DNA from: Anaerolineae bacterium
Lineage (GTDB): Bacteria > Chloroflexota > Anaerolineae > Aggregatilineales > Phototrophicaceae
NCBI GenBank assembly: GCA_022824565.1
Contig: JAJDZQ010000009.1
Location: 46,174 to 110,173, forward strand
DNA: 64,000 bases
Direction: 5' to 3'
Made by a program: the position numbers and the translations under genes. The notes under the pieces were generated by a model. That model did not search any database and was not told the origin of the DNA. It saw only the letters and a list, made by a program, of their open reading frames with translations. The stretch's first letter is position 1. Every line of letters begins with the position of its first letter. Shown here piece by piece: positions 45,364 through 53,956 of this stretch.

Positions 45364-47118
45364 CTAGCCTGTCGGAAGCGCTGCGGATTGGGTTTGGTCC
45401 AGCTGCGCGGTTTCGTTGTGAAAGATGCGCCGCAAGATGGCGATGGCTGCGGCATAAGTCGGCTCGACACCACCATAACTCAAGCTGCCCGCGCCCAGAT
45501 TCTGCCCCGTTTTCAGCGGTCTGTCCGAAGCGTAATGCAAGAAGCCGATATCAAATTCGACCGAGTGCAAATTGACGATTTCGTTCATGGGGTGGCGCTG
45601 CGGGCGGAAGGCTTCAAATGTCGCCGACAGGTAGGGACCGCTTTCCATTTCAATATCTGTATAGCCTTCGCGGTAGAAGACATCCATATAATTGGGATTT
45701 TGCAAGAAAGTTCCACGCACAGTCACCGCCTTTTGGTTGTCCAGCACATTGCCATGGCGCATATGGGCGCGCACATGCCGGGCGGTGAAACAATTGCGAA
45801 ACAGGTAGGTATTCTGCGAATGTTCATCGTGGATCACATTGGGGATCATCATATCGCCGATGCGCCCGTTCAAGGTGGCGGCTTTGCCCATCACATAGAC
45901 GCCAGCCAGCCTGCCCACACCTTGCGAAATTCGGCTGAGCAATTCGTAAGCCGACATGCCCAGCGGATAGTCGATATTGCAAATGAGCGCATTGCTGTGC
46001 CGCAAGCGCTGCAAGTCGCTGGCATCGCCCAGACGCGGGTCGAACCACTGCGCCTCCAGCTTGCCCAGCTCGATAATCTGCGTTTCCATTTCGAAGCCAT
46101 GCCGACTGGGCAACCGATGCATGCCCAGACGATGCTCTTCTCTTGCGAAGACATGCCGTGTCCCGCTGCCCGTGTCGGAAAGGTATTGGCGCAGCACAAA
46201 ATACAAAAAATTGTCGGTGCTCTTGTGATAGCTCTCTTTGATATCTTCGTATTCGGTCAATAGCGATTTTTCTTCGAACCGTTCAATATACTGCACCAGA
46301 CTTTCTTCATAGCGCCGCGCAAAACCAGCCAGCAGGTTGATGAGCGAATGGGTGTTGCTGGAGACGAAGTACACAGGTCGTTCGCCCGGGTCGATGCCCG
46401 CCTGCGCCAGCTCGTCACAAAGTTCGTTCCACCACGAGGCGGTGGCGCGTCGATAGTCGGCGAGCGAGCCGGCGATCAATCGCAAGGTCATGCTCTTGCG
46501 CTGGCGGCTGATGCGCAGCAGGTTGGCGACAAAGTCGCTTTGCCAAAGCAGATGCAGCCTGCGCAAGTCGCTGACCGCCATCATCAAGCCCTTGGCCAGC
46601 GCGGCGAAGTCTTCGTCGGGCAAGTCGCCACAATCGGCATGGCGCTGCAGTAAATCGCACAAGGTCTGGTTTTGCAAGCGCGCATGCAGCTTGTTCCACT
46701 CGATCTGATAGGCGGTGAGCATGGGGGTCAGATCGTCGATATCCGAACTGCTGACGATATAAACAGCCAGGGCGCTGCGGCCATCAAAATGGGTGCGGCG
46801 GCGTCTGCCTGTGGAATAGACGCGCTGCCAACTGGCGATATCGTGATATCCAGCCGCCACAAATCCCCGTTCCAACTGCCCCACCAGTACATCGGCAACA
46901 TCAATGATGCAGGGGGGCAAACGCAGCGCGCTGTACATCAACGCCGAGGCATCAATCTCGGGAGAGCCAGCGCCTTCGTGCAGCAACGAGTTCATCGCCA
47001 CATGGCTTTCTACCAATGTATCAATGGCGATGGCATCGCTGGAGCGCAGCAAAGAATAATAGGTGCGCATGTAGAGTTCAATATCGTCGTTGCCAGACTT
47101 GGGCACTGTGCGGTCCAT
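45364..47118 (-). CDS. Unknown 584-residue protein between xdh subunit genes, PNP-like C-terminus
   Basis: I do not recognise the whole protein with certainty. Residues 1-350 are helical and polar without known motifs. The C-terminal part (about 375-570) has VYVMGKAATLNGRIGDMMIP (408-426) and EGYTDIEMESGPYL (484-497), which resemble the GxxGxxxGDvvip and DMEsaAl strands of nucleoside phosphorylases, then FDIGFLHYASDRPL. It may belong to the DUF6909 group (recollection, not checked). It sits in an operon with gaps of three and 25 bases between the FAD/2Fe-2S and Mo subunit genes, so it probably works with the hydroxylase. Confidence 0.6.
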   Translation of the reverse strand: MDRTVPKSGNDDIELYMRTYYSLLRSSDAIAIDTLVESHVAMNSLLHEGAGSPEIDASALMYSALRLPPCIIDVADVLVGQLERGFVAAGYHDIASWQRVYSTGRRRRTHFDGRSALAVYIVSSSDIDDLTPMLTAYQIEWNKLHARLQNQTLCDLLQRHADCGDLPDEDFAALAKGLMMAVSDLRRLHLLWQSDFVANLLRISRQRKSMTLRLIAGSLADYRRATASWWNELCDELAQAGIDPGERPVYFVSSNTHSLINLLAGFARRYEESLVQYIERFEEKSLLTEYEDIKESYHKSTDNFLYFVLRQYLSDTGSGTRHVFAREEHRLGMHRLPSRHGFEMETQIIELGKLEAQWFDPRLGDASDLQRLRHSNALICNIDYPLGMSAYELLSRISQGVGRLAGVYVMGKAATLNGRIGDMMIPNVIHDEHSQNTYLFRNCFTARHVRAHMRHGNVLDNQKAVTVRGTFLQNPNYMDVFYREGYTDIEMESGPYLSATFEAFRPQRHPMNEIVNLHSVEFDIGFLHYASDRPLKTGQNLGAGSLSYGGVEPTYAAAIAILRRIFHNETAQLDQTQSAALPTG

Positions 47119-47121
47119 AAC

Positions 47122-48555
47122 TCAGCCTTTTTCTGCTTGCAGTTTGCGCGCGCTGGCTTGGCGGAAGGCTTCGATAATCTTGTAATAACCCGTGCAGCGA
47201 CACAGGTTGCCGCTGATGCTGAGGTTGATCTGCTCGGTATCGGGCTGGGGAATTTCGTCCAGCAGCTTCGCCCCCGCCATCAAAAAGCCGGGCGTGCAAT
47301 ACCCGCACTGCACGGCGGCTGCATCGATGAATGCCTGCTGGATTGGGTGCAAGTCATCGCCATTTTGCAAGCCTTCGATGGTTACGACTTCCGCTCCATG
47401 CGCGCGAGGGGCATGCACCATGCAAGCCATCACCGCGACATCGTCCAGGAAGACGGTGCACGCTCCGCATTCGCCTTCTGCGCAGCCTTCTTTTGTGCCC
47501 GGCAGCTTGACATCTTCGCGCAGCCAATACAGCAGCGATTTTTGCTGACCGCTCGTGATGCGCACATGGCTGCCATTGACGCGGCTCTCGATGGGCGTGT
47601 CGGGCTGGTGCACAATGGGCTCGGGCAATGCACAGCCAACCCGGCCAGCCCGCGAACCCCAGAGCATCGGCGGGTTATCGGGCAAAGCCGGATCGAACTC
47701 GTCCGCCGCCAGCCGCCGTAAAGCCTTCGCCACCAGCACTTTGACCATTTCGCTGCGGTATGCGGCGCTGCCACGCACATCGTCGATCGGCGCAGGCTTG
47801 TCGCCGGCGATGCGCGCTGCCTCGGCGATCACCGCAGGCCTCAGCTGCTTGCCGCGCAGAAAATCTTCAGCTGGCGGCACGCGCACGATGGTGGGTGCCA
47901 CGCTGCCCAGGGCGATGCGCGCCCCAGCCACGGTTGCATCGGCATGAAATGTAAGCACAAGCGCCGCATCGACCACCGAGATTGCTTGCGCCCGTCGCAA
48001 CCCCAGCTTGAGGAAGATGCCGCGTTCGCGCTCGCCCAGCGCCGGCAGATGAATGGCCCGCAGCAATTCGTCGGGCTGCAGCACGGTCTGTCGGAAGCCG
48101 CTGTAGAAGTCATCCAAACGCAGCTGCCGTTGGCCCCGCGTGGATTGCAATGTTAGCTCTGCGCCCAGGGCAATTAGCGGCGTAATGGTGTCGTTGGCCG
48201 GAGAAGCCGTGATGAGATTGCCGGCGATGGTGGCGCGATTGCGGATTTGTGGCGCGCCGACTTCCCACGAGGCTTGGGCAAGGGGCAGGGCCCGGTCGCG
48301 GATGAGCTGGCTGCCCACCACATGATTGTGCGTGACCAGCGGTCCCAACGTGATAGTCCCATTTTCCAACGAGATATCGTCCAGCCCCGGCACGCGCGTG
48401 ATATCGATGAGGACTTGCAACTGCGGATGCTGGCCGCGCTCCAATTCGATGATCAGGTCGGTGCCGCCCGCGACGATGCGCGCCGCCCGCCCATGTTCGG
48501 CCAGCAGCGCCAGCGCATCGTCAATGCTGCTTACACTATGATAGGCTTGCCACAT
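47122..48555 (-). CDS. Xanthine dehydrogenase-type fused FAD and [2Fe-2S] subunit
   Basis: 477 residues carrying both electron-transfer parts. The FAD (CoxM-like) domain comes first: RIVAGGTDLIIE (about 26-38), RNRATIAGNLITASPANDTI and CO-dehydrogenase flavoprotein C-terminal region to about 290. The [2Fe-2S] domain follows (about 320-470): GCAEGECGACTVFLDD with its cluster cysteines, VQCGYCTPGFLMAG and NLCRCTGYYKI. The order is opposite to that in eukaryotic enzymes (2Fe-2S first). ATG at 48555. First of the three genes of the hydroxylase, three bases from the unknown gene. Confidence 0.92.
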   Translation of the reverse strand: MWQAYHSVSSIDDALALLAEHGRAARIVAGGTDLIIELERGQHPQLQVLIDITRVPGLDDISLENGTITLGPLVTHNHVVGSQLIRDRALPLAQASWEVGAPQIRNRATIAGNLITASPANDTITPLIALGAELTLQSTRGQRQLRLDDFYSGFRQTVLQPDELLRAIHLPALGERERGIFLKLGLRRAQAISVVDAALVLTFHADATVAGARIALGSVAPTIVRVPPAEDFLRGKQLRPAVIAEAARIAGDKPAPIDDVRGSAAYRSEMVKVLVAKALRRLAADEFDPALPDNPPMLWGSRAGRVGCALPEPIVHQPDTPIESRVNGSHVRITSGQQKSLLYWLREDVKLPGTKEGCAEGECGACTVFLDDVAVMACMVHAPRAHGAEVVTIEGLQNGDDLHPIQQAFIDAAAVQCGYCTPGFLMAGAKLLDEIPQPDTEQINLSISGNLCRCTGYYKIIEAFRQASARKLQAEKG

Positions 48556-48586
48556 GCTTTTGCCCGCCTCCTGCCCGGTCCAGCGC

Positions 48587-49198
48587 CTAGAGTGGGTTCA
48601 GTTCCAGCACGGTGAACGGATTGATATTGATGACACAGGTGGATTCAAATTGTGTGCGAATGGTCTTGCGCCGGTCCCAGGTATGCACATGCCCGTGCAG
48701 CATATATCGCGGTCGAAACCAGCGCATGAAATTTCGGAAGCTGACGAAGCCGCGATGCGCGACATCTTTGCCATCGTGAATATCGCGGGCTGGCGAATGG
48801 GTGACGAACAGGTCGATGCCACGCCGCCGCAGCCAGCGATGCGCCAGGATTTTTGGCGCCAAGCCCAACACCATGCGATGCATCTGCGCCTGGCTGTATT
48901 GGATTTCCCCTTTGTTATAGCGGATGCAGCCCTCCAGCCCCGCCATGGTCAGCCCGCGATATTGCACGACTTGCCGGTGCAGGTCGATGCCGCCTGGCGG
49001 TTCTTCGTGATAACGTTCGTCGTGGTTGCCGCGCACATAATAGAGCGGCACTTGCAAGATGCTGGTGATATATTCCAGATAAGCGGAGGGCATATCTCCG
49101 CAACTGATGACCATGTCAATGTCTTTGTATTGACGGCGCAAGTTGACCGCGCTGTGCAACTGCGGCATTTCGGTATCGCTGACGCAGAGGATCTTCAC
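48587..49198 (-). CDS. Calcineurin-like metallophosphoesterase
   Basis: 203 residues. Motifs in order: SDTEMPQLHS (DxH replaced by DxE), ISCGDMPSAY, YYVRGNHDERY, LFVTHSPARDI and YMLHGHVHTW. The first metal-ligand pair has Glu in place of His. Substrate unknown. ATG at 49198 follows the LLM gene closely. Lies between the F420 gene block and the xdh genes; its link to either is not evident. Confidence 0.85.
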   Translation of the reverse strand: MKILCVSDTEMPQLHSAVNLRRQYKDIDMVISCGDMPSAYLEYITSILQVPLYYVRGNHDERYHEEPPGGIDLHRQVVQYRGLTMAGLEGCIRYNKGEIQYSQAQMHRMVLGLAPKILAHRWLRRRGIDLFVTHSPARDIHDGKDVAHRGFVSFRNFMRWFRPRYMLHGHVHTWDRRKTIRTQFESTCVININPFTVLELNPL

Positions 49199-49216
49199 GA
49201 AACCGCTCCCCGCGCG

Positions 49217-50224
49217 CTAGTCAGAAAAGCCCCCGGCAAAGGTATCGATCATCAAACGGACATCGTCACCCAGCGGGTAGAGGATGGGGCAAGTCGCGCC
49301 GGCTCGCATATATTCGCGCACTTTGGCTTTGCACTCTGCTGGCGTGCCGCTGGCTGTGATCATCTGCACGACATCGTCGGGCACCAGTTTCATCGCTTCC
49401 AGTATCTGGGCTTCGCTGGCGGGCCAGGTCAACACTTGGCCAATTTCGTCCAGCAAATCCTGGCTGACGCCGCTGGCTTTCATGATGTGTGGCTGCTGCC
49501 CCAGATACTGCGTCACCAGCTTGCGCGCGGCATCCAGCGCTTTGTCTCGGTTATGATCTACCGAGCAGACGACCAACTGGGGACGGTCAATATCGTAGAC
49601 TGTTTTGCCAACGCGTTTTGCGCCGATCTCCAGTTGCGCCATGGCCGATTCATTGTATTTGGGCGAAACCAGGTAGTTTAGGACGACGCCATCGGCAATC
49701 TCGCCAGTCAGCGCCATCATTTTGGGACCGGTCGCGCCGATATAAATGGGCACATTGCGCGGCTCTTTGCGCCCGTGCACGACATCCAGCTCGACATCGG
49801 TGAGCTGCACGAATTCGCCAGCGAAAGTCACGCGTTCGCGGTTGAGCAGGCGGCGAACAGTCGTCACCACCTCGCGCATGGCGAGCAGGTTTCTGCTGCG
49901 TGTGATGCCGACTTTTGCCGCCAGCGGGTCCCACCAGGCGCCAATGCCACAATAGATGCGGTCGGCGGCCAGGTCATCGAGGGTCAAGAAGGTCGCGGCG
50001 ATGACGGCCGCATTGCGAGTCCAGTTGTTGATGACGCCCGAGCCAATTTTGATGCGCGAGGTGGTCGCCGCAAAGGCCGCCATGGGCACAATGGCATCTC
50101 GCACCAAGCGGCTTTCGGCTTGCCAGACCGCTTCAAAGCCACGTTCTTCCGCATATTGCACATAAGCAATCGCGTCGCTCAGCGGATGCGCGTCTTGCAG
50201 ATACAGTGCTACTCGATCAGCCAT
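49217..50224 (-). CDS. LLM-class F420-dependent oxidoreductase (Mer/luciferase-like)
   Basis: 335 residues, TIM barrel of the bacterial luciferase superfamily. [63 protein letters not shown] and [28 protein letters not shown] are typical of the F420-using (Mer-like) branch. ATG at 50224 has GGAGTAAGCCC upstream. Directly follows F420 biosynthesis genes on the same strand, supporting F420 rather than FMN as cofactor. Substrate unknown. Confidence 0.82.
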   Translation of the reverse strand: MADRVALYLQDAHPLSDAIAYVQYAEERGFEAVWQAESRLVRDAIVPMAAFAATTSRIKIGSGVINNWTRNAAVIAATFLTLDDLAADRIYCGIGAWWDPLAAKVGITRSRNLLAMREVVTTVRRLLNRERVTFAGEFVQLTDVELDVVHGRKEPRNVPIYIGATGPKMMALTGEIADGVVLNYLVSPKYNESAMAQLEIGAKRVGKTVYDIDRPQLVVCSVDHNRDKALDAARKLVTQYLGQQPHIMKASGVSQDLLDEIGQVLTWPASEAQILEAMKLVPDDVVQMITASGTPAECKAKVREYMRAGATCPILYPLGDDVRLMIDTFAGGFSD

Positions 50225-50266
50225 GGGCTTACTCCAAAGATTTTCTGCTATGCCAACCACGCGCCT

Positions 50267-50296
50267 ATTATCGCGCAAAATCGGCGCAATTGGCAA
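50267..50296 (-). promoter_or_regulatory. Promoter upstream of the LLM gene
   Basis: On the minus strand: TTGCCA (50291-50296), 18-bp spacer, GATAAT (50267-50272). Would start a transcript into the LLM, phosphoesterase and xdh genes. Confidence 0.4.
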
Positions 50297-50305
50297 ATGC
50301 CATCG

Positions 50306-50953
50306 CTAGCTTTTGCCTTGGTCGCGCCCAAGAGCAGGCAGGTGCTGGTGTTGCCCCTGCGCAATGAGGCGTCGGTATATGCGCAAGTCGGCCGGCACAT
50401 CAATATCCAGCCGGGTGCGCGGCGACTCATACCGTTGCACAGCGATGTCCTTGCGCTCGGCAGCTTCGATATGTCGGACATAGCTGCCAGCGCCATAAGC
50501 ATAGCCGATCGCGCCTGGCGGACGCACCAGCAGCGCATTGGTGCCATCCTGTTCGTTGTCGGTGGCGATCACAATCGAGCGGTCTTTGGACAAGCTGACG
50601 AGTTGAGCGATATCGACAGCATTGATGAAGGGCAAATCGGCGGGCAGCACCAGCACGGCATCGGCGCGCCAGGCTATGAGCACCATGGTCGCCCGCAGCA
50701 ACGCCGGATTCAAGTTGGACTCGGCGCTTTCTTGCAAGGTCTTCGCCCCCAGTTCTCGCCCAATCGCCAGCGCCTTGGTATCCCGCGAGATGACCAGCGC
50801 GCCCGCGACAGACCGGGCTTGCATCACCACCGACAGCACATGCCGAAACATGGCCTGCGCCAGTTGGTAGCGCTCTTCGGGGAGCAAGACACTCGAAAGG
50901 CGGCTTTTGGCGTGCTTCAGCGGCTTGACCGGAATGATCGCCCACAGGCTCAT
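50306..50953 (-). CDS. cofC: 2-phospho-L-lactate (PEP) guanylyltransferase
   Basis: Activates phosphoenolpyruvate or 2-phospholactate with GTP for F420 synthesis (CofC/FbiD). 215 residues. The nucleotide motif IIPVKPLKHAKSRLSSVL opens it, VLVLPADLPFINAVDI is the DxP-type metal strand, ATDNEQDGTNALLVRP the acceptor region and TRLDIDVPADL the closing strand. ATG at 50953 overlaps the cofD stop by four bases (ATGA). Confidence 0.93.
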   Translation of the reverse strand: MSLWAIIPVKPLKHAKSRLSSVLLPEERYQLAQAMFRHVLSVVMQARSVAGALVISRDTKALAIGRELGAKTLQESAESNLNPALLRATMVLIAWRADAVLVLPADLPFINAVDIAQLVSLSKDRSIVIATDNEQDGTNALLVRPPGAIGYAYGAGSYVRHIEAAERKDIAVQRYESPRTRLDIDVPADLRIYRRLIAQGQHQHLPALGRDQGKS

Positions 50954-51894
50954 GACGACCAGCCTCGCACCCAGTCCAAGGTATCCCGCGCCAAAGCCAC
51001 CTTGCGCTGCAGGTCCGTCATCAACGTATCCAGCCGCGTCGTGCGCAGCCCGCCGGTAGAAAAATGTGGATTGCGCAAGTCGTCAACGAATCCATCGATG
51101 ACCTCGCCATAATAGCCGGCGATCGTCCGCGCCGAAACGTCCAGGTCCAGCTCGCGCATGATTTTGGCCGTGGGACCCTTGACCGCAGCGCCGCCAATTA
51201 CCGGCGTGATCGCAACTTTGGGCGCGGGCAAGCTCCTCAACAGCTCGCGCAAGCCCGGCACCGCCAAGATAGGCGCAATCGACAGCCAGGGATTGGATGG
51301 GGCAATCATGACCAGGTCGGCGCAAGTTAGCGCCTCGCGGACCTGAGCGGACAAGCCCGCTGCTTGGCCAGAGCCATAGCGGATCATCTCTACAACGGGC
51401 TGCCAGCGCTGCCTGACGAAGTAGTCCTGAAAACCCAGCACGCCGTGTTCGCGCGTGAGGATAGTTGTGGGCATTTCGGCATCGCACATGGGCAAGATCG
51501 TCGCCGCGATGCCCAGACGCCGGGCGATCAGGCTGGTGAAATCTGTCAGGCTGCCCCCCTCGCGCAGGGCTTTTGTGCGCAACAGGTGCAGAGCCAGATC
51601 TTGGTCGCCCAATTTGAACCAGGTGTCGATGGCATAGCGCTGTCTGAGGCTATCCAGGACATGTGTCGTATCATCGGCGACACCCCAGCCCAACTGCGGA
51701 TTGACTGTGCCCGCCAACGTATACACCAGGGTGTCGATATCTGGGCAGATTTTCAGCCCCAGGTGCCAAAAGTCATCGCCGGTATTGACGATGAAGGTCA
51801 GCTTCGGCTTCGGCTGCAGGTTCGCCAAGCCCAAAGCCAGCTTTGCGCCGCCAACGCCGCCAATGAGCACGGCAATTTTTTGCCTCAACGCCAT
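50950..51894 (-). CDS. cofD: 2-phospho-L-lactate transferase (F420 biosynthesis)
   Basis: Joins the activated phospho-acid to Fo to give (dehydro-)F420-0. 314 residues, CofD/FbiA family. IAVLIGGVGGAKLALGLA opens the protein, followed by FIVNTGDDFWHLGLKICPDIDTLVYTLAG and LGWGVADDTTHVLDSL, ILPMCDAEMPTTILT, and VMIAPSNPWLSIAPIL near the middle; VTPVIGGAAVKGPTAKIM near the end. Overlaps the nitroreductase stop by ten bases. Fo synthase (cofG/cofH) is not in the window. Confidence 0.95.
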   Translation of the reverse strand: MALRQKIAVLIGGVGGAKLALGLANLQPKPKLTFIVNTGDDFWHLGLKICPDIDTLVYTLAGTVNPQLGWGVADDTTHVLDSLRQRYAIDTWFKLGDQDLALHLLRTKALREGGSLTDFTSLIARRLGIAATILPMCDAEMPTTILTREHGVLGFQDYFVRQRWQPVVEMIRYGSGQAAGLSAQVREALTCADLVMIAPSNPWLSIAPILAVPGLRELLRSLPAPKVAITPVIGGAAVKGPTAKIMRELDLDVSARTIAGYYGEVIDGFVDDLRNPHFSTGGLRTTRLDTLMTDLQRKVALARDTLDWVRGWSS

Positions 51895-52490
51895 GTTGTT
51901 CTCGATTCCCAGCTAGCGCGTTTCCGCTGGCGCTGTTGAGCCGGGTAGCCCAACGTGATCAAGCCTTGCGGCTGCCAATCCGGCGGCAGTTCGAGCGATT
52001 GCGCGACCAGCTCGCCACAGAACAAGGGCGCGCACATCCAGCAGGCGCCCAAACCCAGGCTGTGCGCCATCAGCAAGATATTTTGACCGGCCATGGCCAC
52101 GCTTTGCTGGGCCATGCTGCGTTCGTGCTGGTTGCGTCGGGCATCGCGATAGACATCCATATCCTGCAAGCTCATGCACAGCAGGATCAATAGCGGTGCC
52201 GAGGTGATGCGCTCATAAGACCGCCGCGCATCGGCCTCGATCAAGTCGTCGGGCTGGCCATCCGCCTGCAAATCTTGTCGCAGCCTCGCGCCCATAACCG
52301 CAGCCAGCTCGCGCTTGTTGGGTTCATCTTGCATGATGACGAAGCGCCAGGGCTGGCGATTATGTGCCGATGGTGCCCAAATCGCCGCTTCCAGGAGCAG
52401 AGCGATCTGGTCTTGTGGCACGGGCTGGGCATGATAGCGCCGCAGCGAGCGCCGTCCACGCATCTGTCGCAGCAAGTCCGCGGCTGTCAT
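51885..52490 (-). CDS. Stand-alone FbiB-type nitroreductase (dehydro-F420 reductase candidate)
   Basis: 201 residues of the FMN nitroreductase fold: GRRSLRRYHAQPVPQDQI, APSAHNRQPWRFVIM, MAGQNILLMAHSLGLGACWMCAPLF and GLITLGYPAQ. In mycobacterial FbiB the same kind of domain is fused behind CofE and reduces dehydro-F420-0; here it is separate but sits three bases after cofE and overlaps cofD. Role by context: reduction of dehydro-F420-0, if PEP is the precursor. Could also be an unrelated nitroreductase. Confidence 0.8.
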   Translation of the reverse strand: MTAADLLRQMRGRRSLRRYHAQPVPQDQIALLLEAAIWAPSAHNRQPWRFVIMQDEPNKRELAAVMGARLRQDLQADGQPDDLIEADARRSYERITSAPLLILLCMSLQDMDVYRDARRNQHERSMAQQSVAMAGQNILLMAHSLGLGACWMCAPLFCGELVAQSLELPPDWQPQGLITLGYPAQQRQRKRASWESRTTWR

Positions 52491-52493
52491 GGC

Positions 52494-53261
52494 TTAGCGG
52501 TACAGATCATGTTCGGGCGAGCGGATGAGATCGGCTGCGCAGCCGGGCTCTCCGTGCACATCCAAGCCGCGCAGCACGACCACGGGCAAACCTTCGTCCG
52601 CCTCGCCACACAGCAGATGCGCGGCCGAAGCCACCAGATCGGCATAAGCGATTTGGGTAATCTCCAGTGTGCGCCCATACAGATCGCGGCTGCCACGCAA
52701 ATCCTTGATGGTGGGCAAGCCGGCCGCGCCGATCGCCACGCCGATATTGCCAACGCGAAAAGGCCGTCCGTGCGAGTCGCTGATGATGACGCCGACCAGA
52801 ATGCCCAGCCGCGCCTGGATTTGTTGGCGGATGGAGCTGGCCGCCTGGTCGGGATTGATCGGCAGCAGCAAAGCCCGGTCATCGCCGCCTTCGATATTGC
52901 TTTGGTCGATGCCGGCGTTGGCAGATACAAAACCCAGCCGATGCTTGGTGACCAGCACGCCCCGCCGTTTTCGCGAAACATGCTCAGACTCGCTGAGAAT
53001 CAGCTCGACCAAGCGCGGGTCTTTGTCCGTTTCGGCGGCCAAATCAACAGCCGCCTGCGATGCGCGCACTGCATCCAGGCAAATCAACCTGCCCGCCGCC
53101 TTGGAAACGATCTTCGAAGAGACCACCAACACATCGCCTTCACCCAGCGCAAAGCCAGCCGCCCGCGTCTTGTCCAGCAGGATGTCGACAATATCGTCGC
53201 CGGCTTGGATCAGCGGGATATCGGGGATGGCATAGGCAGAGAGTTGCGGCGCAGCTCGCAT
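52494..53261 (-). CDS. cofE: Coenzyme F420-0:L-glutamate ligase
   Basis: Adds L-glutamate residues to F420-0 using GTP. 255 residues, CofE family without the nitroreductase extension of FbiB. VLVVSSKIVSKAAGRLI, VTKHRLGFVSANAGIDQSNI, and the Mg-binding stretch IISDSHGRPFRVGNIGVAIG are present; DLYGRTLEITQIAYADLVASAAHLLCGE closes the core. ATG at 53261 is three bases behind the stop of the F420:NADP reductase gene. Confidence 0.94.
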   Translation of the reverse strand: MRAAPQLSAYAIPDIPLIQAGDDIVDILLDKTRAAGFALGEGDVLVVSSKIVSKAAGRLICLDAVRASQAAVDLAAETDKDPRLVELILSESEHVSRKRRGVLVTKHRLGFVSANAGIDQSNIEGGDDRALLLPINPDQAASSIRQQIQARLGILVGVIISDSHGRPFRVGNIGVAIGAAGLPTIKDLRGSRDLYGRTLEITQIAYADLVASAAHLLCGEADEGLPVVVLRGLDVHGEPGCAADLIRSPEHDLYR

Positions 53262-53263
53262 GA

Positions 53264-53920
53264 TTAGCTATCCAAGCCCGTGATGCGGATGCCAGCGCCT
53301 GCGATGCGATAAGCGCGGTTGATGTGCAGCAGCAAGGGCGTCAGCGACTCGGCTGCGATGGCATTCTGCAGCGAACCGGCATCGATGCCGCGCATGCCAG
53401 CCGCCGCCACCAGATCAATCACCTGTGCCTTGGCCGCGGCTTCATCGGCGCAGACCAGCACATCGCAATCGACTGGTTGATCGAGCTGGCGCAGTTTGAC
53501 CGCGCTAACATTTTGGAAGGCCGCCACCACCGTCACCGCAGCGCCCAGCAGCGCCTGCGCTTCCAAAGCCGCCGCCTGTCCGTCTGGCAAGTTGACCGTC
53601 ATGATCTGTGGTGGCAAAAGCGGCACAGTCAGATCGACCAGGATCTTGCCCGCGCAAGCCTCGCGCACACTTTCCAATGTGGCTTTGTGCGCGCTATAGG
53701 GCACGCTCAATACCACGATATCGGCCGCCGCCGCCGCCTCGACATTGCCCAAGCCGCGTAGCGCTGCGCCCGGCGTTTCTGCGAGCATTTCGGCAGCCCG
53801 CGATTGCGCGCGTTGGGCAGAGCGCGAGCCAATGATGATCCGGTAACCATGCCGCGCCCAGCGCAGCGCCAACCCCGCGCCTTCTTTGCCGGTGCCGCCG
53901 AGTATCGCCAGTGTTTTCAT
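53264..53920 (-). CDS. fno: NADPH-dependent F420 reductase
   Basis: Transfers hydride between F420H2 and NADP+. 218 residues. LAILGGTGKEGAGLALRWARHGYRIIIGSRS is the Rossmann N-terminus with the NADP-type SR, VVLSVPYSAHKATLE and VAAFQNVSAVKLRQL follow (the latter near the F420 site), then SLQNAIAAESLTPLLLHINR. ATG at 53920 matches the family start; an ATG eight codons upstream has no better ribosome site. Begins the F420 block: fno-cofE-nitroreductase-cofD-cofC. Confidence 0.9.
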   Translation of the reverse strand: MKTLAILGGTGKEGAGLALRWARHGYRIIIGSRSAQRAQSRAAEMLAETPGAALRGLGNVEAAAAADIVVLSVPYSAHKATLESVREACAGKILVDLTVPLLPPQIMTVNLPDGQAAALEAQALLGAAVTVVAAFQNVSAVKLRQLDQPVDCDVLVCADEAAAKAQVIDLVAAAGMRGIDAGSLQNAIAAESLTPLLLHINRAYRIAGAGIRITGLDS

Positions 53921-53956
53921 CGTTTTATCAGTCCGTTTCGTCATTATGTTGGTCCA

